A stretch of DNA of 35,787 nucleotides, from the NCBI RefSeq assembly GCF_015356825.1, contig NZ_JAACYW010000096.1, positions 1-35,787 on the forward strand, written 5' to 3'. The notes under the pieces were generated by a model. The model searched no databases, had not been told where the DNA came from, and saw nothing but the letters and a program-made list of their open reading frames with translations. The stretch's first letter is position 1. Each line of letters opens with the position of its first letter. Position numbers and translations under genes: made by a program. Shown here in pieces: positions 22,620 through 30,449 of the stretch. Source of the stretch: Catenulispora rubra (lineage in GTDB: Bacteria; Actinomycetota; Actinomycetes; Streptomycetales; Catenulisporaceae).

Positions 22620-23612
22620 TCAGCGGGATGGGCGGCTGCGCGGCTTGAGGCGGATTCCTGGTAACGGCGGCGCGGGGATGCGCTCCTCGACTGTGTGCCC
22701 TGCGATGTCCGGGAAGCGCTCCAGGTTGCGCTTCTCCCAGTCGTCGCGGGCTTCCTCGATGTCCTCGTGGGAGCGCCCCACGAAGTTCCACCACATGACG
22801 ATGTCCTCGCGGAACGGTTCGCCGCCCAGCAGGATCAGGTGCGCGCCGGCGCGGCTGGTGAGCGTCAGCTCGCTGCGTCCGGTGCCCAGGTAGAGGAGCG
22901 GCCCTGGCGGGACGTCGGTCTCTGCGTCGGCGTCGGCGTCAGCGTCGGCATTGACCACGCTCAGGTCGCCGTCGATCACCATCACGGCGTGCTCGTGGTA
23001 GTGGGTCAGCGGGATCGTCGCCGCCGCGCCGGGGTTGAGGGTGATGTCGGCGCCGAGGATCGGGGAGTAGGTGGTCGCCGGGGAGGTGACGTCGTCCAGC
23101 GTGCCGAGGAAGACCAGGGCGCGCAGGCCGGGGAGTTCGTAGACCGGCAGTTCCCGGTGCTGCTCGAAGTGCGGTGCGGTGTCGCGGTGCTCGCGCGGCA
23201 GCGCGGTCCACAACTGCAGGCCGTGTCCCACTTGGCCGGCCTCGATACCAATCTCCGAGTGCGCGATGCCGCGGCCGGCGGTCATGATGTTCAGCTGGCG
23301 CGGCCGCACCACGACGTCGGAGCCGACGCTGTCGCGGTGCCGCACGTCGCCCTGGAACGGCCAGGTGACGGTCTGCAGGCCGATGTGCGGGTGCGGGTTG
23401 ACGTTCATCGCCGAGGCCTGCGGTCCGAAGTGGTCCAGGAAGCACCAGGCGCCGACGGTGGGCAGCACGCGCTGGGGCAGGGCGCGCATCACGTGCACGC
23501 CCCGGACGCCGCCGAGCGGGACGTCGCGGGCTTCGTGGAACTCGACGACCGGGCCCGGGTCGTCCTTGGCCGGGCAGTCCTGCTCGGCGGGGTTCGCTTC
23601 CAGGTCGCTCAC
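22620..23612 (-). CDS. pirin family protein
   Basis: A 330-residue bicupin. The pirin metal site is complete: His74 and His76 in NPHPHIGLQTVTWPFQG, and His118 and Glu120 in MTAGRGIAHSE. The C-terminal block PFREDIVMWWNFVGRSHEDI is characteristic. Pirins bind Fe or other metals; some have quercetinase or regulatory roles, and the function here is unknown. The C-terminal cupin contains an ADADADADAE run made of a GC-rich hexanucleotide repeat. Codon 317 is TTA (22664-22662, minus strand). GTG 23612 overlaps the GNAT stop (GTGA), which suggests coupling. Confidence 0.92.
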   Translation of the reverse strand: MSDLEANPAEQDCPAKDDPGPVVEFHEARDVPLGGVRGVHVMRALPQRVLPTVGAWCFLDHFGPQASAMNVNPHPHIGLQTVTWPFQGDVRHRDSVGSDVVVRPRQLNIMTAGRGIAHSEIGIEAGQVGHGLQLWTALPREHRDTAPHFEQHRELPVYELPGLRALVFLGTLDDVTSPATTYSPILGADITLNPGAAATIPLTHYHEHAVMVIDGDLSVVNADADADADAETDVPPGPLLYLGTGRSELTLTSRAGAHLILLGGEPFREDIVMWWNFVGRSHEDIEEARDDWEKRNLERFPDIAGHTVEERIPAPPLPGIRLKPRSRPSR

Positions 23613-23932
23613 GGCGCGGGCCACTCCACGTGCTGGTCGTACTCGGGGTGCTTGCGCAGGTAGGCGGCGATGAAGGGGCACACCGGGATGATCTGCTCCC
23701 CGCGCGCCACGGTCGCGTCCAGCGCCTGCCGCGCCAGCACCGACCCCAGGCCCTTGCCCTCGAACTTCGGCTCGATCTCGGTGTGCACGAAGACCGTGCC
23801 CCCGGCGCGGCGCCGGTAGGCGGCGAAGCCCGCCAGTTCGTCGCCGTACCAGATCTCGAAGCGGTCGTCGAGTTCGTTGTCGACGACCTCGGGCTGTACC
23901 GCCTCGTCAACCAGTGTGGGCTCTTCAGTCAT
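23609..23932 (-). CDS. short GNAT-family N-acetyltransferase (YjdJ type)
   Basis: A 107-residue minimal GNAT domain. Conserved parts are GTVFVHTEIEPKFEGKGLGSVLARQALD, which carries the acetyl-CoA pyrophosphate loop (GKGLGS), and the late PVCPFIAAYLRKHPEY typical of the small YjdJ group. The substrate is unknown. It begins at ATG 23932, 10 nt after the dinB stop, and overlaps the pirin start by 4 nt. dinB, this gene and pirin therefore read as one minus-strand unit. Confidence 0.9.
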   Translation of the reverse strand: MTEEPTLVDEAVQPEVVDNELDDRFEIWYGDELAGFAAYRRRAGGTVFVHTEIEPKFEGKGLGSVLARQALDATVARGEQIIPVCPFIAAYLRKHPEYDQHVEWPAP

Positions 23933-23942
23933 GATGCCGATG

Positions 23943-25574
23943 CTAACGCTGAGGGTCGGGGTGTGCCTCGGCGAGCAGCGCCAAGGCTTCGCGGGCGACG
24001 GCGGCCGCGTCGACGAGGTGCAGCGCCGGATCGCTGGCCCACACGGTCTTGATCCGGCCGGGCTCGGTCCACGGTCTCTCGAAGCGCACGGTCACCCGGC
24101 CCAGACCGCTGCCCTGGACCCAGCCGCTGCCGAACTCGTCGTGCGCGACGTCCTGCCCCGGCAGGAAGCGGCGCTCGCTGACCGCCGTCTCGACCGCACC
24201 GCGCGTCCCGGGCGGCAGCGGGCCGAACTGGCGCGGCGAGCGTTCGCCCTCGACGGTGTCGACCGGGGTCGTGACGTCGGCCGGGTCGGGTCCGGGATCC
24301 GGCTCGGGTGCCGGTTCGGATTCGGATTCGGATTCGGATTCGGGGTCTGGTTCGGGTTCAGGTCCGGGTTCGATGACCGTGCCCCGCGGCATGTCGAAGT
24401 CGCCGTCCTCGGCCGCCGGCCCCGGCTCCGCCGCCTGGTCCCAGAAGTCCAGCGCGGTCTCCAGCTCGTCGTCGGCGGCGAACAGGTCGAGCTGGGCCCA
24501 CTCGGCCAGGCCGGACAGGCCCACGCCGAGCAGCCGGACGCCCGGGACGGTCTGGGTGGCGGCGGCCACCGCGCCGGGGAGCATGCGGTGCGTGGCCGCG
24601 CGGATGGTCGCGGGGTCGTCGGTCGGGTTGGGCGTGGTCTCGCTGCGGGACACGGTCGTGAAGTCGTGGCCCCGCACCTTGATCGTGATGGTCCGCCCCG
24701 AGCGGCCGGCCTTGCGGATCCGGCTGCCCAGCCGGGTCACCAGGTCGTCCATGTGCGCGGTGATGGTCGCGGGGTCGAGCAGGTCCTCGGCGTAGGTGTC
24801 CTCGACGCTCACCGATTTCATCTCGCGGTCGGTGCTGATGTCGCGGTCGTCCTGACCTCGGGCGATCGCGTAGAGGGTGCCGCCGTAGGAGGCGCCCACG
24901 ACGGCGGTCAGTTCGTTCCGGCTCAGGGTGCGCAGCTCGGCGACCGTGGTGGCGCCGATCTTCCGGAGCCGGTCCGCGGTGGCCGGGCCGACGCCCCACA
25001 GGGCGCGGACCGGCAGCGGGTCCAGCCAGGTCTGCTCGGTCCCGGGTTCGATGACGACCAGACCGTCCGGCTTCTCGGCGTCCGAGGCGATCTTGGCGAT
25101 GAGTTTGCTGGTCCCGGCACCGACGGAGGCGGTCAGGCCGGTCTCGGTCTTGATGCGGTCCCGCAGTTCTGCTGCTATCTGCTGTGCTCTCAGTGTCGCA
25201 GAATGCGTGCTTTCGCTGTCAAGTGGTTCGAATAAGTGTGATATGTCGATGAACGCCTCGTCCAGGCTGAGCGGCTCGACCAGCGGCGACAGCTCGTGCA
25301 TCAGGGCCATGACCCGCTCGCTGTACGCCTGGTACGCGCCGAAGCGGGGGATCAGGTACGCGGCGTTCGGCGCGCGGCGGCGGGCGATGCCGGTGGCCAG
25401 GGCCGAGTGCACGCCGAAGGCCCGTGCCTCGTACGACGCCGTCGACACCACGCCCCGGTTCCCGATCCCGCCGACCACCACCGGCTTGCCGCGCAGGCTC
25501 GGCTTGTGCAGCTGCTCCACCGACGCGTAGAACGCGTCCAGGTCGACGTGGAAGATCGAGGGCAGCCGGCGCAC
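23943..25574 (-). CDS. dinB: DNA polymerase IV (Y-family) with C-terminal extension
   Basis: Translesion polymerase of about 543 residues. The palm/finger parts are IFHVDLDAFYASVEQ (metal-binding Asp), YEARAFGV and SLDEAFIDISHL (second acidic cluster). Helix-hairpin-helix and little-finger regions follow (LWGVGPATADRLRKIG, SVSVEDTYAEDL). After about residue 395 there is an acidic Glu/Pro/Ser linker encoded by a hexanucleotide repeat. A C-terminal module then contains GQDVAHDEFGSGWVQGSGLGRVTVRFE, resembling the Tudor-like C-terminus of UvrD/PcrA. GTG 25574 gives a start just before IFHVD; GTG 25586 is possible. Codons 110-140 are unusually AT-rich, with ATA, TTA and AGA. No LexA box was recognised. 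Confidence 0.93.
   Translation of the reverse strand: MRRLPSIFHVDLDAFYASVEQLHKPSLRGKPVVVGGIGNRGVVSTASYEARAFGVHSALATGIARRRAPNAAYLIPRFGAYQAYSERVMALMHELSPLVEPLSLDEAFIDISHLFEPLDSESTHSATLRAQQIAAELRDRIKTETGLTASVGAGTSKLIAKIASDAEKPDGLVVIEPGTEQTWLDPLPVRALWGVGPATADRLRKIGATTVAELRTLSRNELTAVVGASYGGTLYAIARGQDDRDISTDREMKSVSVEDTYAEDLLDPATITAHMDDLVTRLGSRIRKAGRSGRTITIKVRGHDFTTVSRSETTPNPTDDPATIRAATHRMLPGAVAAATQTVPGVRLLGVGLSGLAEWAQLDLFAADDELETALDFWDQAAEPGPAAEDGDFDMPRGTVIEPGPEPEPDPESESESESEPAPEPDPGPDPADVTTPVDTVEGERSPRQFGPLPPGTRGAVETAVSERRFLPGQDVAHDEFGSGWVQGSGLGRVTVRFERPWTEPGRIKTVWASDPALHLVDAAAVAREALALLAEAHPDPQR
24285..24371. repeat. hexanucleotide repeat tract in the dinB linker
   Basis: Four exact TTCGGA units (24315-24338) are flanked by variants such as TTCGGG, TCCGGG and GTCTGG. 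The minus strand encodes alternating Glu-Ser/Glu-Pro/Asp-Pro. The 6-bp unit keeps frame, so length changes would alter only the linker between polymerase and C-terminal module. Confidence 0.75.
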
Positions 25575-25760
25575 GTCTCCATCGTGCACCGGGCCACTGA
25601 CATCTGCTGGCAGTGACAGGAGCGGACAGGAGTGACAGGTGGGGCGGGGCGCCGCGGGTCCGCTCGGGTGACCCGGGGCCCGCGACCGGCCATGACGCCC
25701 CGCGAGACACCCCAGACCGGTGTCCGCTCGGTCCACTACGCTGGCACTGAGGCCTCAGCA

Positions 25761-25842
25761 GGCTTCACCGTGACACCAGAAAGCTCCACCGTGACCCCGA
25801 CCGGTTTCACCCAGACACCGGACCAGGCTTCACCGAGACAGC
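25761..25842. repeat. four 21-23 bp direct repeats upstream of the methyltransferase
   Basis: The 321-nt gap between divergent dinB and the methyltransferase holds no supported gene. Units begin at about 25761, 25782, 25803 and 25826 and share GNTTCACCNNGACACC or close variants. A TACGCT at 25737-25742 just before them is a -10 candidate. The repeats would lie in the 5' leader or be a tandem operator. Confidence 0.6.
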
Positions 25843-25895
25843 AAACCGTCCGAGGCCCCGCCGAGCCCGAGCCGACCCGCAGGAGTGCACCCCTC

Positions 25896-26723
25896 ATGGC
25901 CGACAGCGCCGCCAGCGCGACCGCCACGCCCGCCGCCCAGGGACCCGAAGGCGCCGCCGCGGGACCGGGCGGATCCGCCGGTCCGGCCGCGGCCCGCCGC
26001 GCCCAGGCCCGCACCGCGGTGCTGTGGCAGGCCGTGCGCACCGTCCTCGACGACTCCGCGCCCCGCGACGTGCTCGACGTCGGCGGCGGCACCGGCGGCT
26101 TCGCCGTGCCGATCGCCGAGCTCGGGCACCGGGTCACCGTCGTCGACCCCAGCCCCGACGCGCTGGCCGCGCTGGAGCGCCGCGCCGCCGAGTCCGGCGT
26201 GCCCAAGGAGGCGCTGCGCGCCGTCCAGGGCGACCTGGCCGGGCTGCTGGAGCACGTCGAGCCCGCGAGCGTGGACCTGGTCCTGTGCCACGGCGTCCTG
26301 GAGATGGCCGACGATCCGGCGGCCGGCCTGGCGACGGTCGCCGACGTGCTGCGCCCCGGCGGCGTGGTGAGCGTGCTGGCGGCCAACCGCGCCGCCGCCG
26401 TGGTGGCCCGCGCGCTCGGCGGCCACTTCGCGGAGGCCCGGCGCGCGCTGGCCGACCCGACCGGCCGCTTCGGCCCCCAGGATCCGCTGGCCGCCCGCTT
26501 CGACGAGGAGCAGCTCACCCGGCTGCTGGGCGACGCGGGGCTGGTGGTGCAGTCGGTGCACGGCGTGCGAGTCTTCACGGACCTGGTGCCCGGGGCGCTG
26601 GTGGACGCCGACCCGCAGGCCGCCTCCGACCTCGCGGCGCTGGAGGCGGCGGTCGCCGACCGCCCGGAGTTCCGCGCGGTGGCCGGCCGGCTGCACGTGC
26701 TGGCGCGCAAGAGCGCGGCGTAG
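25896..26723 (+). CDS. class I SAM-dependent methyltransferase
   Basis: A 275-residue methyltransferase. After about 40 Ala/Gly-rich residues comes motif I VLDVGGGTGGFAVPIAELGH (60-78), the acidic end of strand 2 in VTVVDPSPDAL, VQGDLAGLL, motif IV VDLVLCHGVLEMADD and LRPGGVVSVLAAN. The fold is that of small-molecule or tRNA methyltransferases (CmoM/UbiE-like); the substrate is unknown. ATG 25896 has AGGAG 10 nt upstream. Homologues sit between dinB and the DUF3040/mraZ region in Streptomyces-like genomes. The upstream repeat array may be regulatory. Confidence 0.9.
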   Translation: MADSAASATATPAAQGPEGAAAGPGGSAGPAAARRAQARTAVLWQAVRTVLDDSAPRDVLDVGGGTGGFAVPIAELGHRVTVVDPSPDALAALERRAAESGVPKEALRAVQGDLAGLLEHVEPASVDLVLCHGVLEMADDPAAGLATVADVLRPGGVVSVLAANRAAAVVARALGGHFAEARRALADPTGRFGPQDPLAARFDEEQLTRLLGDAGLVVQSVHGVRVFTDLVPGALVDADPQAASDLAALEAAVADRPEFRAVAGRLHVLARKSAA

Positions 26724-27051
26724 GCGGCTCGGCCCGTGCCGGCCTTCTCAGCGTTCTCAGCCTTCCCGGTGGACTCACAAGATCACTTCTTGATAATTGC
26801 TGACAACCGATCTCCCGGCCCCCGGCGGCGAACCTTTTCCGGTCCGGGAACGTTCTTGTAAGGGGTGGATCCGAAAGCACCCCCGACACCGAGATCACCC
26901 CATGCGTAGCGCAGCGCATACCAGGGCATCGTTCGGGTGAAGGGGTCAAGGGATCCGTCTTTGATGGGAGCTTTCGTAGACCCCAGGGTCTGCTTATTCT
27001 TAAGACAGTCACCGCCGATGGGTGGCTGTGGATGCTGGGAGGATAGGCCAA
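26724..27051 (+). promoter_or_regulatory. AT-richer gap with promoter and dyad for DUF3040
   Basis: A 328-nt stretch without a convincing gene, less GC-rich than its surroundings. Near its end is a perfect dyad AGACCC-CA-GGGTCT (26978-26991) immediately before a -10-like TATTCT (26995-27000). An imperfect hairpin follows around 27007-27029 before the DUF3040 start. This arrangement fits a repressible promoter for DUF3040. Confidence 0.4.
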
Positions 27052-27468
27052 GTGCCGCTGTCTGATCATGAGCAGCGCCTGCTGGAGCAGATGGAGCGCG
27101 CGCTGCACGCGGAGGACCCCAAGTTCGCCTCCGCGCTGCAGGGAGCGGATCTGCGCGCGCTGTTCCGGCGCCGCGCCCTGCTGGCCGTGATCGGGTTCGT
27201 GCTCGGCATCGGCGCACTGGTGGCCGGCGTCGTGATCTCCCAGATCCCGCTCAGCGTGGCCGGCTTCGTGGTGATGCTGGGCTGTGCCTGGCTGGCCTAC
27301 GCGAGCTGGCGCCGGATCCCCGCCCCCGGCGAGATCGTCCCGGTGGCCCGCCGCAAGGTGCGCGCCGCCGCCCGAAAGCCCGGCCGCTCGCCGGGCCAGC
27401 CCCGCCAACCGACGATGCGGCGCTTCGAGGAGCGCTGGCAGCGGCGGAGAGACGAGGGCAATCTCTGA
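27052..27468 (+). CDS. DUF3040 membrane protein
   Basis: A 138-residue actinobacterial protein. The N-terminal PLSDHEQRLLEQMERALHAEDPKFAS is the family signature. Two membrane helices follow (about 45-65, ALLAVIGFVLGIGALVAGVV, and 69-88), then a basic cytoplasmic tail. Function unknown; it usually lies near the division cluster. The start is GTG 27052, with GGGAGG about 9 nt upstream, which removes a non-conserved extension. An intrinsic terminator with a T tract follows, so it is transcribed alone from the promoter region upstream. Confidence 0.93.
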   Translation: MPLSDHEQRLLEQMERALHAEDPKFASALQGADLRALFRRRALLAVIGFVLGIGALVAGVVISQIPLSVAGFVVMLGCAWLAYASWRRIPAPGEIVPVARRKVRAAARKPGRSPGQPRQPTMRRFEERWQRRRDEGNL

Positions 27469-27478
27469 GAGCTTGACG

Positions 27479-27513
27479 GCCGGGTCCCGGAATGGGGCCC
27501 GGCTTTTTGTTTT
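27479..27513 (+). terminator. intrinsic terminator after DUF3040
   Basis: GCCGGGTCCC (27479-27488) pairs with GGGGCCCGGC (27494-27503, one G-T wobble), followed by TTTTTGTTTTG. It is the most canonical terminator in the window. Confidence 0.9.
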
Positions 27514-27555
27514 GCGCAAGATCTGCCGACCGGGCACCTGCCGACCACGCCGCCA

Positions 27556-27660
27556 GCATGCTCGCCGACCGCGCCGCACGCTCGCCCTGTGCATGCTCGC
27601 CGGCCGCGCTGCACGCTCGCTGCCCAAATGCCCGCCGACCAGGCCCCGGTCCCGCATCTG
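27556..27660. repeat. 35-bp degenerate tandem repeat in a non-coding gap
   Basis: In the 278-nt gap between DUF3040 and the convergent transglutaminase gene, unit 1 (27556-27590) and unit 2 (from 27591) share GCATGCTCGCCG(A/G)CCGCGC and a second half GCACGCTCGC. A third, partial and more diverged copy begins near 27626. No gene is supported here. Confidence 0.6.
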
Positions 27661-27746
27661 CTGACTGGGGCGCCAACTCCGTCGGCAGACATAAAGCCGA
27701 CGCGGCCGATCCTGAGATCAACCGCGCCGGCCTCGTCATCTCCCCG

Positions 27747-30449
27747 CTATTGCCGAGTCTTCTCCTCCGATGAGCCCGAAGGCCGCCGACCGCGCGGCGC
27801 CCGCGTCCGCAGCAGCGTGCCGGCGCCCTGCACCCGCTCGTACATCCGGCCGGTGAAGTCCTCGCGGCGCTCGCGCAGTGCGGCCAGCGCCGAGGGGGGC
27901 ATCACCGTGGCCCGGATGCGGGTGCGGCGGGAGACCGGTTCGGCCAGGCCGGCGCGGATCTCCTTCACGTCGTCCATCAGGTCCGGCATCGGCGCGGCGC
28001 CGGAGTTCGTCGGGCGGCGCAGGGTGCGGGCGTAGTTGGCGCGTTCGGCCAGGCCGGTGACGCGGCCCATCGCGTCCTGGGCCGGGCGCGAGAGGTGCGC
28101 CTGCTTGATGATGCGCTCGGCGCTGCGGCGCGGGGTCTCCGACGTGGGCCAGCTGTAGCCCAGGTCGGTGGCGCTGTCCCGGACCTCGTCCCAGGCCGCG
28201 AGGATCTGGCGGCGCTCCCGGTCCTCCTCGGGCCGGCCGGTCGTGGGGGCGTCCGCGGACTCCCATTCCAGGCCGTCCCCGTCCCCGTCCGCGGCGCCGG
28301 ATTTGCCGCGCCGTCCCGCGCGGCGGCTCAGGCCCGCGGCCAGCTTGCCGCGGGCCCGGCGGCGGGCGATGCGCAGCAGCATCGGCACGGAGGCGATCAG
28401 CAGCAGGGCCAGCAGGATGAAGCGCACCGCGATGGCGTAGCCGGATCCGCCGAACAGCCAGTACTCCAGGAAGCGCGGCACGGCGCCGAACCAGCCCAGC
28501 CAGCTGAACTTCGGCTTCGGGCCGGACGCCGCGGCGCCGGTGTCGGTGTTGTCGTTGCAGCCGTTGAACTTGCGGATGTTCACCGGGCAGTTGCCGGCCG
28601 AGGAGGCGCCGGCGCCCGACGGCGCCGAGCTGCTCGAGCTCTGAGACGGCCCCGTGTTGGTGTTGCCGGTGGCGTTGGTGTTGTAGTTCGGGACCACGCC
28701 GTGGCCGCCGCTCTGCGCGGAGTTGGTGATGCCGACCGTCGGCTCGAAGCGGAGCCAGCCGATGCCGTGGAAGAACAGCTCCGGCCAGGCGTGGTAGTCG
28801 TGCATCCTGACTTCGTAGTTGCCATCGGTGGTGGGCTGCCCCGGGGTGAAGCCGACCGCGACCCGCGCCGGGATGCCCAGCGAGCGCGCCATCGCGGCCA
28901 TGGTCTCGGCGTAGAACTGGCAGAAGCCCTTGTTGTTCTTCAGCAGGTATTCCATCCCGCCGACGCCGTTCTCGGACGGGACGTCGAGCGAGTAGGTGAA
29001 GCGATTGCCCTTCTGGAAGAAGTCCTGGATCGCCTGGGCCTGGGCGACCGGGTTCGCGATGCCCTTGGCGATGGCCTGGGCCTGTGCGGTCACATCCGCC
29101 GGGATGCCGTTCTTGTTCAGGTCCATCGCCAGGTGGTAGGCCGCCTGGTCGTCCGCCGTCACCCCGGTGACCTTGGCCAGGTCGGCGGGGGCGAAGGAGG
29201 TCGTGTCGAACACCGTCGCGCTGTACTGCATGCCCTTGTAGACCGAGGCCGAGCCCAGGAGTGCCAGGGAGTCGCGGTCCACCGAGAACCCCTGGACGCT
29301 CACCGTCTGGGCCGGGTAGGGCAACGGCAGCGAGCTGATGTCGGTCTTGTCGATCTTGGTCGTCTGGTCGGAGACGTACTTGACCTGCACCTGCACCGTC
29401 TTCGGCGGCGTGATGTCGCTGGCGAGCCCGGGGACGGCCGCCGAGACGGTCCCGTCGCCGCCGATCGCCGACAGCTGCCGGTTCGGGTCGGGCGCCCAGG
29501 CCACGTCGCCCTTGGCGTCGAACACGTCAAGGGTCTGCAACCGCAGGTACTCCGGCTTGCTCGACGTGTAGTCGAGCACCGGGTCGTCGGACGCCGCCTG
29601 CAGGTTCGTCTTCAGGTTCAGCACCTGGCTCAGGCCGTTGCTCTTCTTGTGGCCGGTGCCGTTCCCGTTGCCGCTGTCCGGCCCGATCCCGAACAGGCCG
29701 CCGGAGATCGTCGGCAGCAGCACCGGCGCGAGCACCGCGACGATCAGCGCGTACATCGTGATCTGGTGCCCGGTGGCGGCGATCGGACCGGTGTCCACGC
29801 GGGCCTTGGGCGCCGCGACCGGCTTGCCGTCGGCGCCGGCCCGCTGCCGTCCGGCGTGCACCAGCGGCCGGCCCCAGCGGCCCAGGCGGTCGCGGCCCTC
29901 GGCGGACAGCAGCGCGGTGTAGCCGCCCGCGGCCAGCGCGAACGCCAGCCAGTCGTAGCCGCCGCCGCTGCGGGTGGCAGGGACCAGGTAGAGCGCCAGC
30001 AGCGGCAGGCCGGCCAGCGGGGCGGCCGCGTAGGTCGCGGCCAGCGCGTCCACCAGCACCGCCAGCGCGCTCAGCGACAGCACCAGGATCGCCGCTATGC
30101 CGGAGGTGGCCTGGCCGCCGATGACGGTGTCGCGGATGTCGTGGGCGCCGGTGGAGTACAGGTCGCCGAGCCGGCGGAACACCGCCCAGGTCGGCAGCAC
30201 GCCGCCGAACGCCTCGTCGTGGGCCAGCAGCACCATGTCGTACCAGAACACGACGACGGTCTGGGCCAGCACCACCAGCGGCCGCGGCCGGATCAGCCGG
30301 CGGAACAGCTCGCCGGAGGCGGTGGACACGATGACCGCCAGCACGATCGGCCAGACCCACGAGCCCGACGCCAGCAGCCGCAGCAGCCCCGTGGACGTGA
30401 GCAGCAGCGCGACGGCCGCGGCTATTCCTATGCGCAGTCTTCCGGTCAT
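27747..30449 (-). CDS. TgpA-like membrane transglutaminase-domain protein
   Basis: A 900-residue membrane protein. The N-terminal part (about 1-250) has five or six membrane helices (DUF3488 type). An external region follows, then a transglutaminase core with the triad Cys510 in NKGFCQFYAETMAAMARSLGIPARV, His553 in HDYHAWPE and an acidic residue at Glu569 in WLRFEPT. A Ser/Asn/Gly-rich linker, one more membrane helix (about 675-695) and a cytoplasmic C-terminal DUF4129-like region complete it. These proteins go with DUF58 and MoxR and probably process or crosslink envelope proteins; the substrate is unknown. ATG 30449 overlaps the DUF58 stop as ATGA. Confidence 0.93.
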   Translation of the reverse strand: MTGRLRIGIAAAVALLLTSTGLLRLLASGSWVWPIVLAVIVSTASGELFRRLIRPRPLVVLAQTVVVFWYDMVLLAHDEAFGGVLPTWAVFRRLGDLYSTGAHDIRDTVIGGQATSGIAAILVLSLSALAVLVDALAATYAAAPLAGLPLLALYLVPATRSGGGYDWLAFALAAGGYTALLSAEGRDRLGRWGRPLVHAGRQRAGADGKPVAAPKARVDTGPIAATGHQITMYALIVAVLAPVLLPTISGGLFGIGPDSGNGNGTGHKKSNGLSQVLNLKTNLQAASDDPVLDYTSSKPEYLRLQTLDVFDAKGDVAWAPDPNRQLSAIGGDGTVSAAVPGLASDITPPKTVQVQVKYVSDQTTKIDKTDISSLPLPYPAQTVSVQGFSVDRDSLALLGSASVYKGMQYSATVFDTTSFAPADLAKVTGVTADDQAAYHLAMDLNKNGIPADVTAQAQAIAKGIANPVAQAQAIQDFFQKGNRFTYSLDVPSENGVGGMEYLLKNNKGFCQFYAETMAAMARSLGIPARVAVGFTPGQPTTDGNYEVRMHDYHAWPELFFHGIGWLRFEPTVGITNSAQSGGHGVVPNYNTNATGNTNTGPSQSSSSSAPSGAGASSAGNCPVNIRKFNGCNDNTDTGAAASGPKPKFSWLGWFGAVPRFLEYWLFGGSGYAIAVRFILLALLLIASVPMLLRIARRRARGKLAAGLSRRAGRRGKSGAADGDGDGLEWESADAPTTGRPEEDRERRQILAAWDEVRDSATDLGYSWPTSETPRRSAERIIKQAHLSRPAQDAMGRVTGLAERANYARTLRRPTNSGAAPMPDLMDDVKEIRAGLAEPVSRRTRIRATVMPPSALAALRERREDFTGRMYERVQGAGTLLRTRAPRGRRPSGSSEEKTRQ

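Noticed and set aside
24315..24338. TTCGGA repeats as a CRISPR or phage attachment site
   Set aside because: Units of 6 bp without spacers, in frame within dinB; it is a coding microsatellite.
26783..27000. Minus-strand frame ending in a protein-like 48-residue segment (MPWYALRYAWGDLG...)
   Set aside because: No ribosome site, no recognised family, and the longer frame overlaps the DUF3040 start in antisense. The gap looks regulatory instead.
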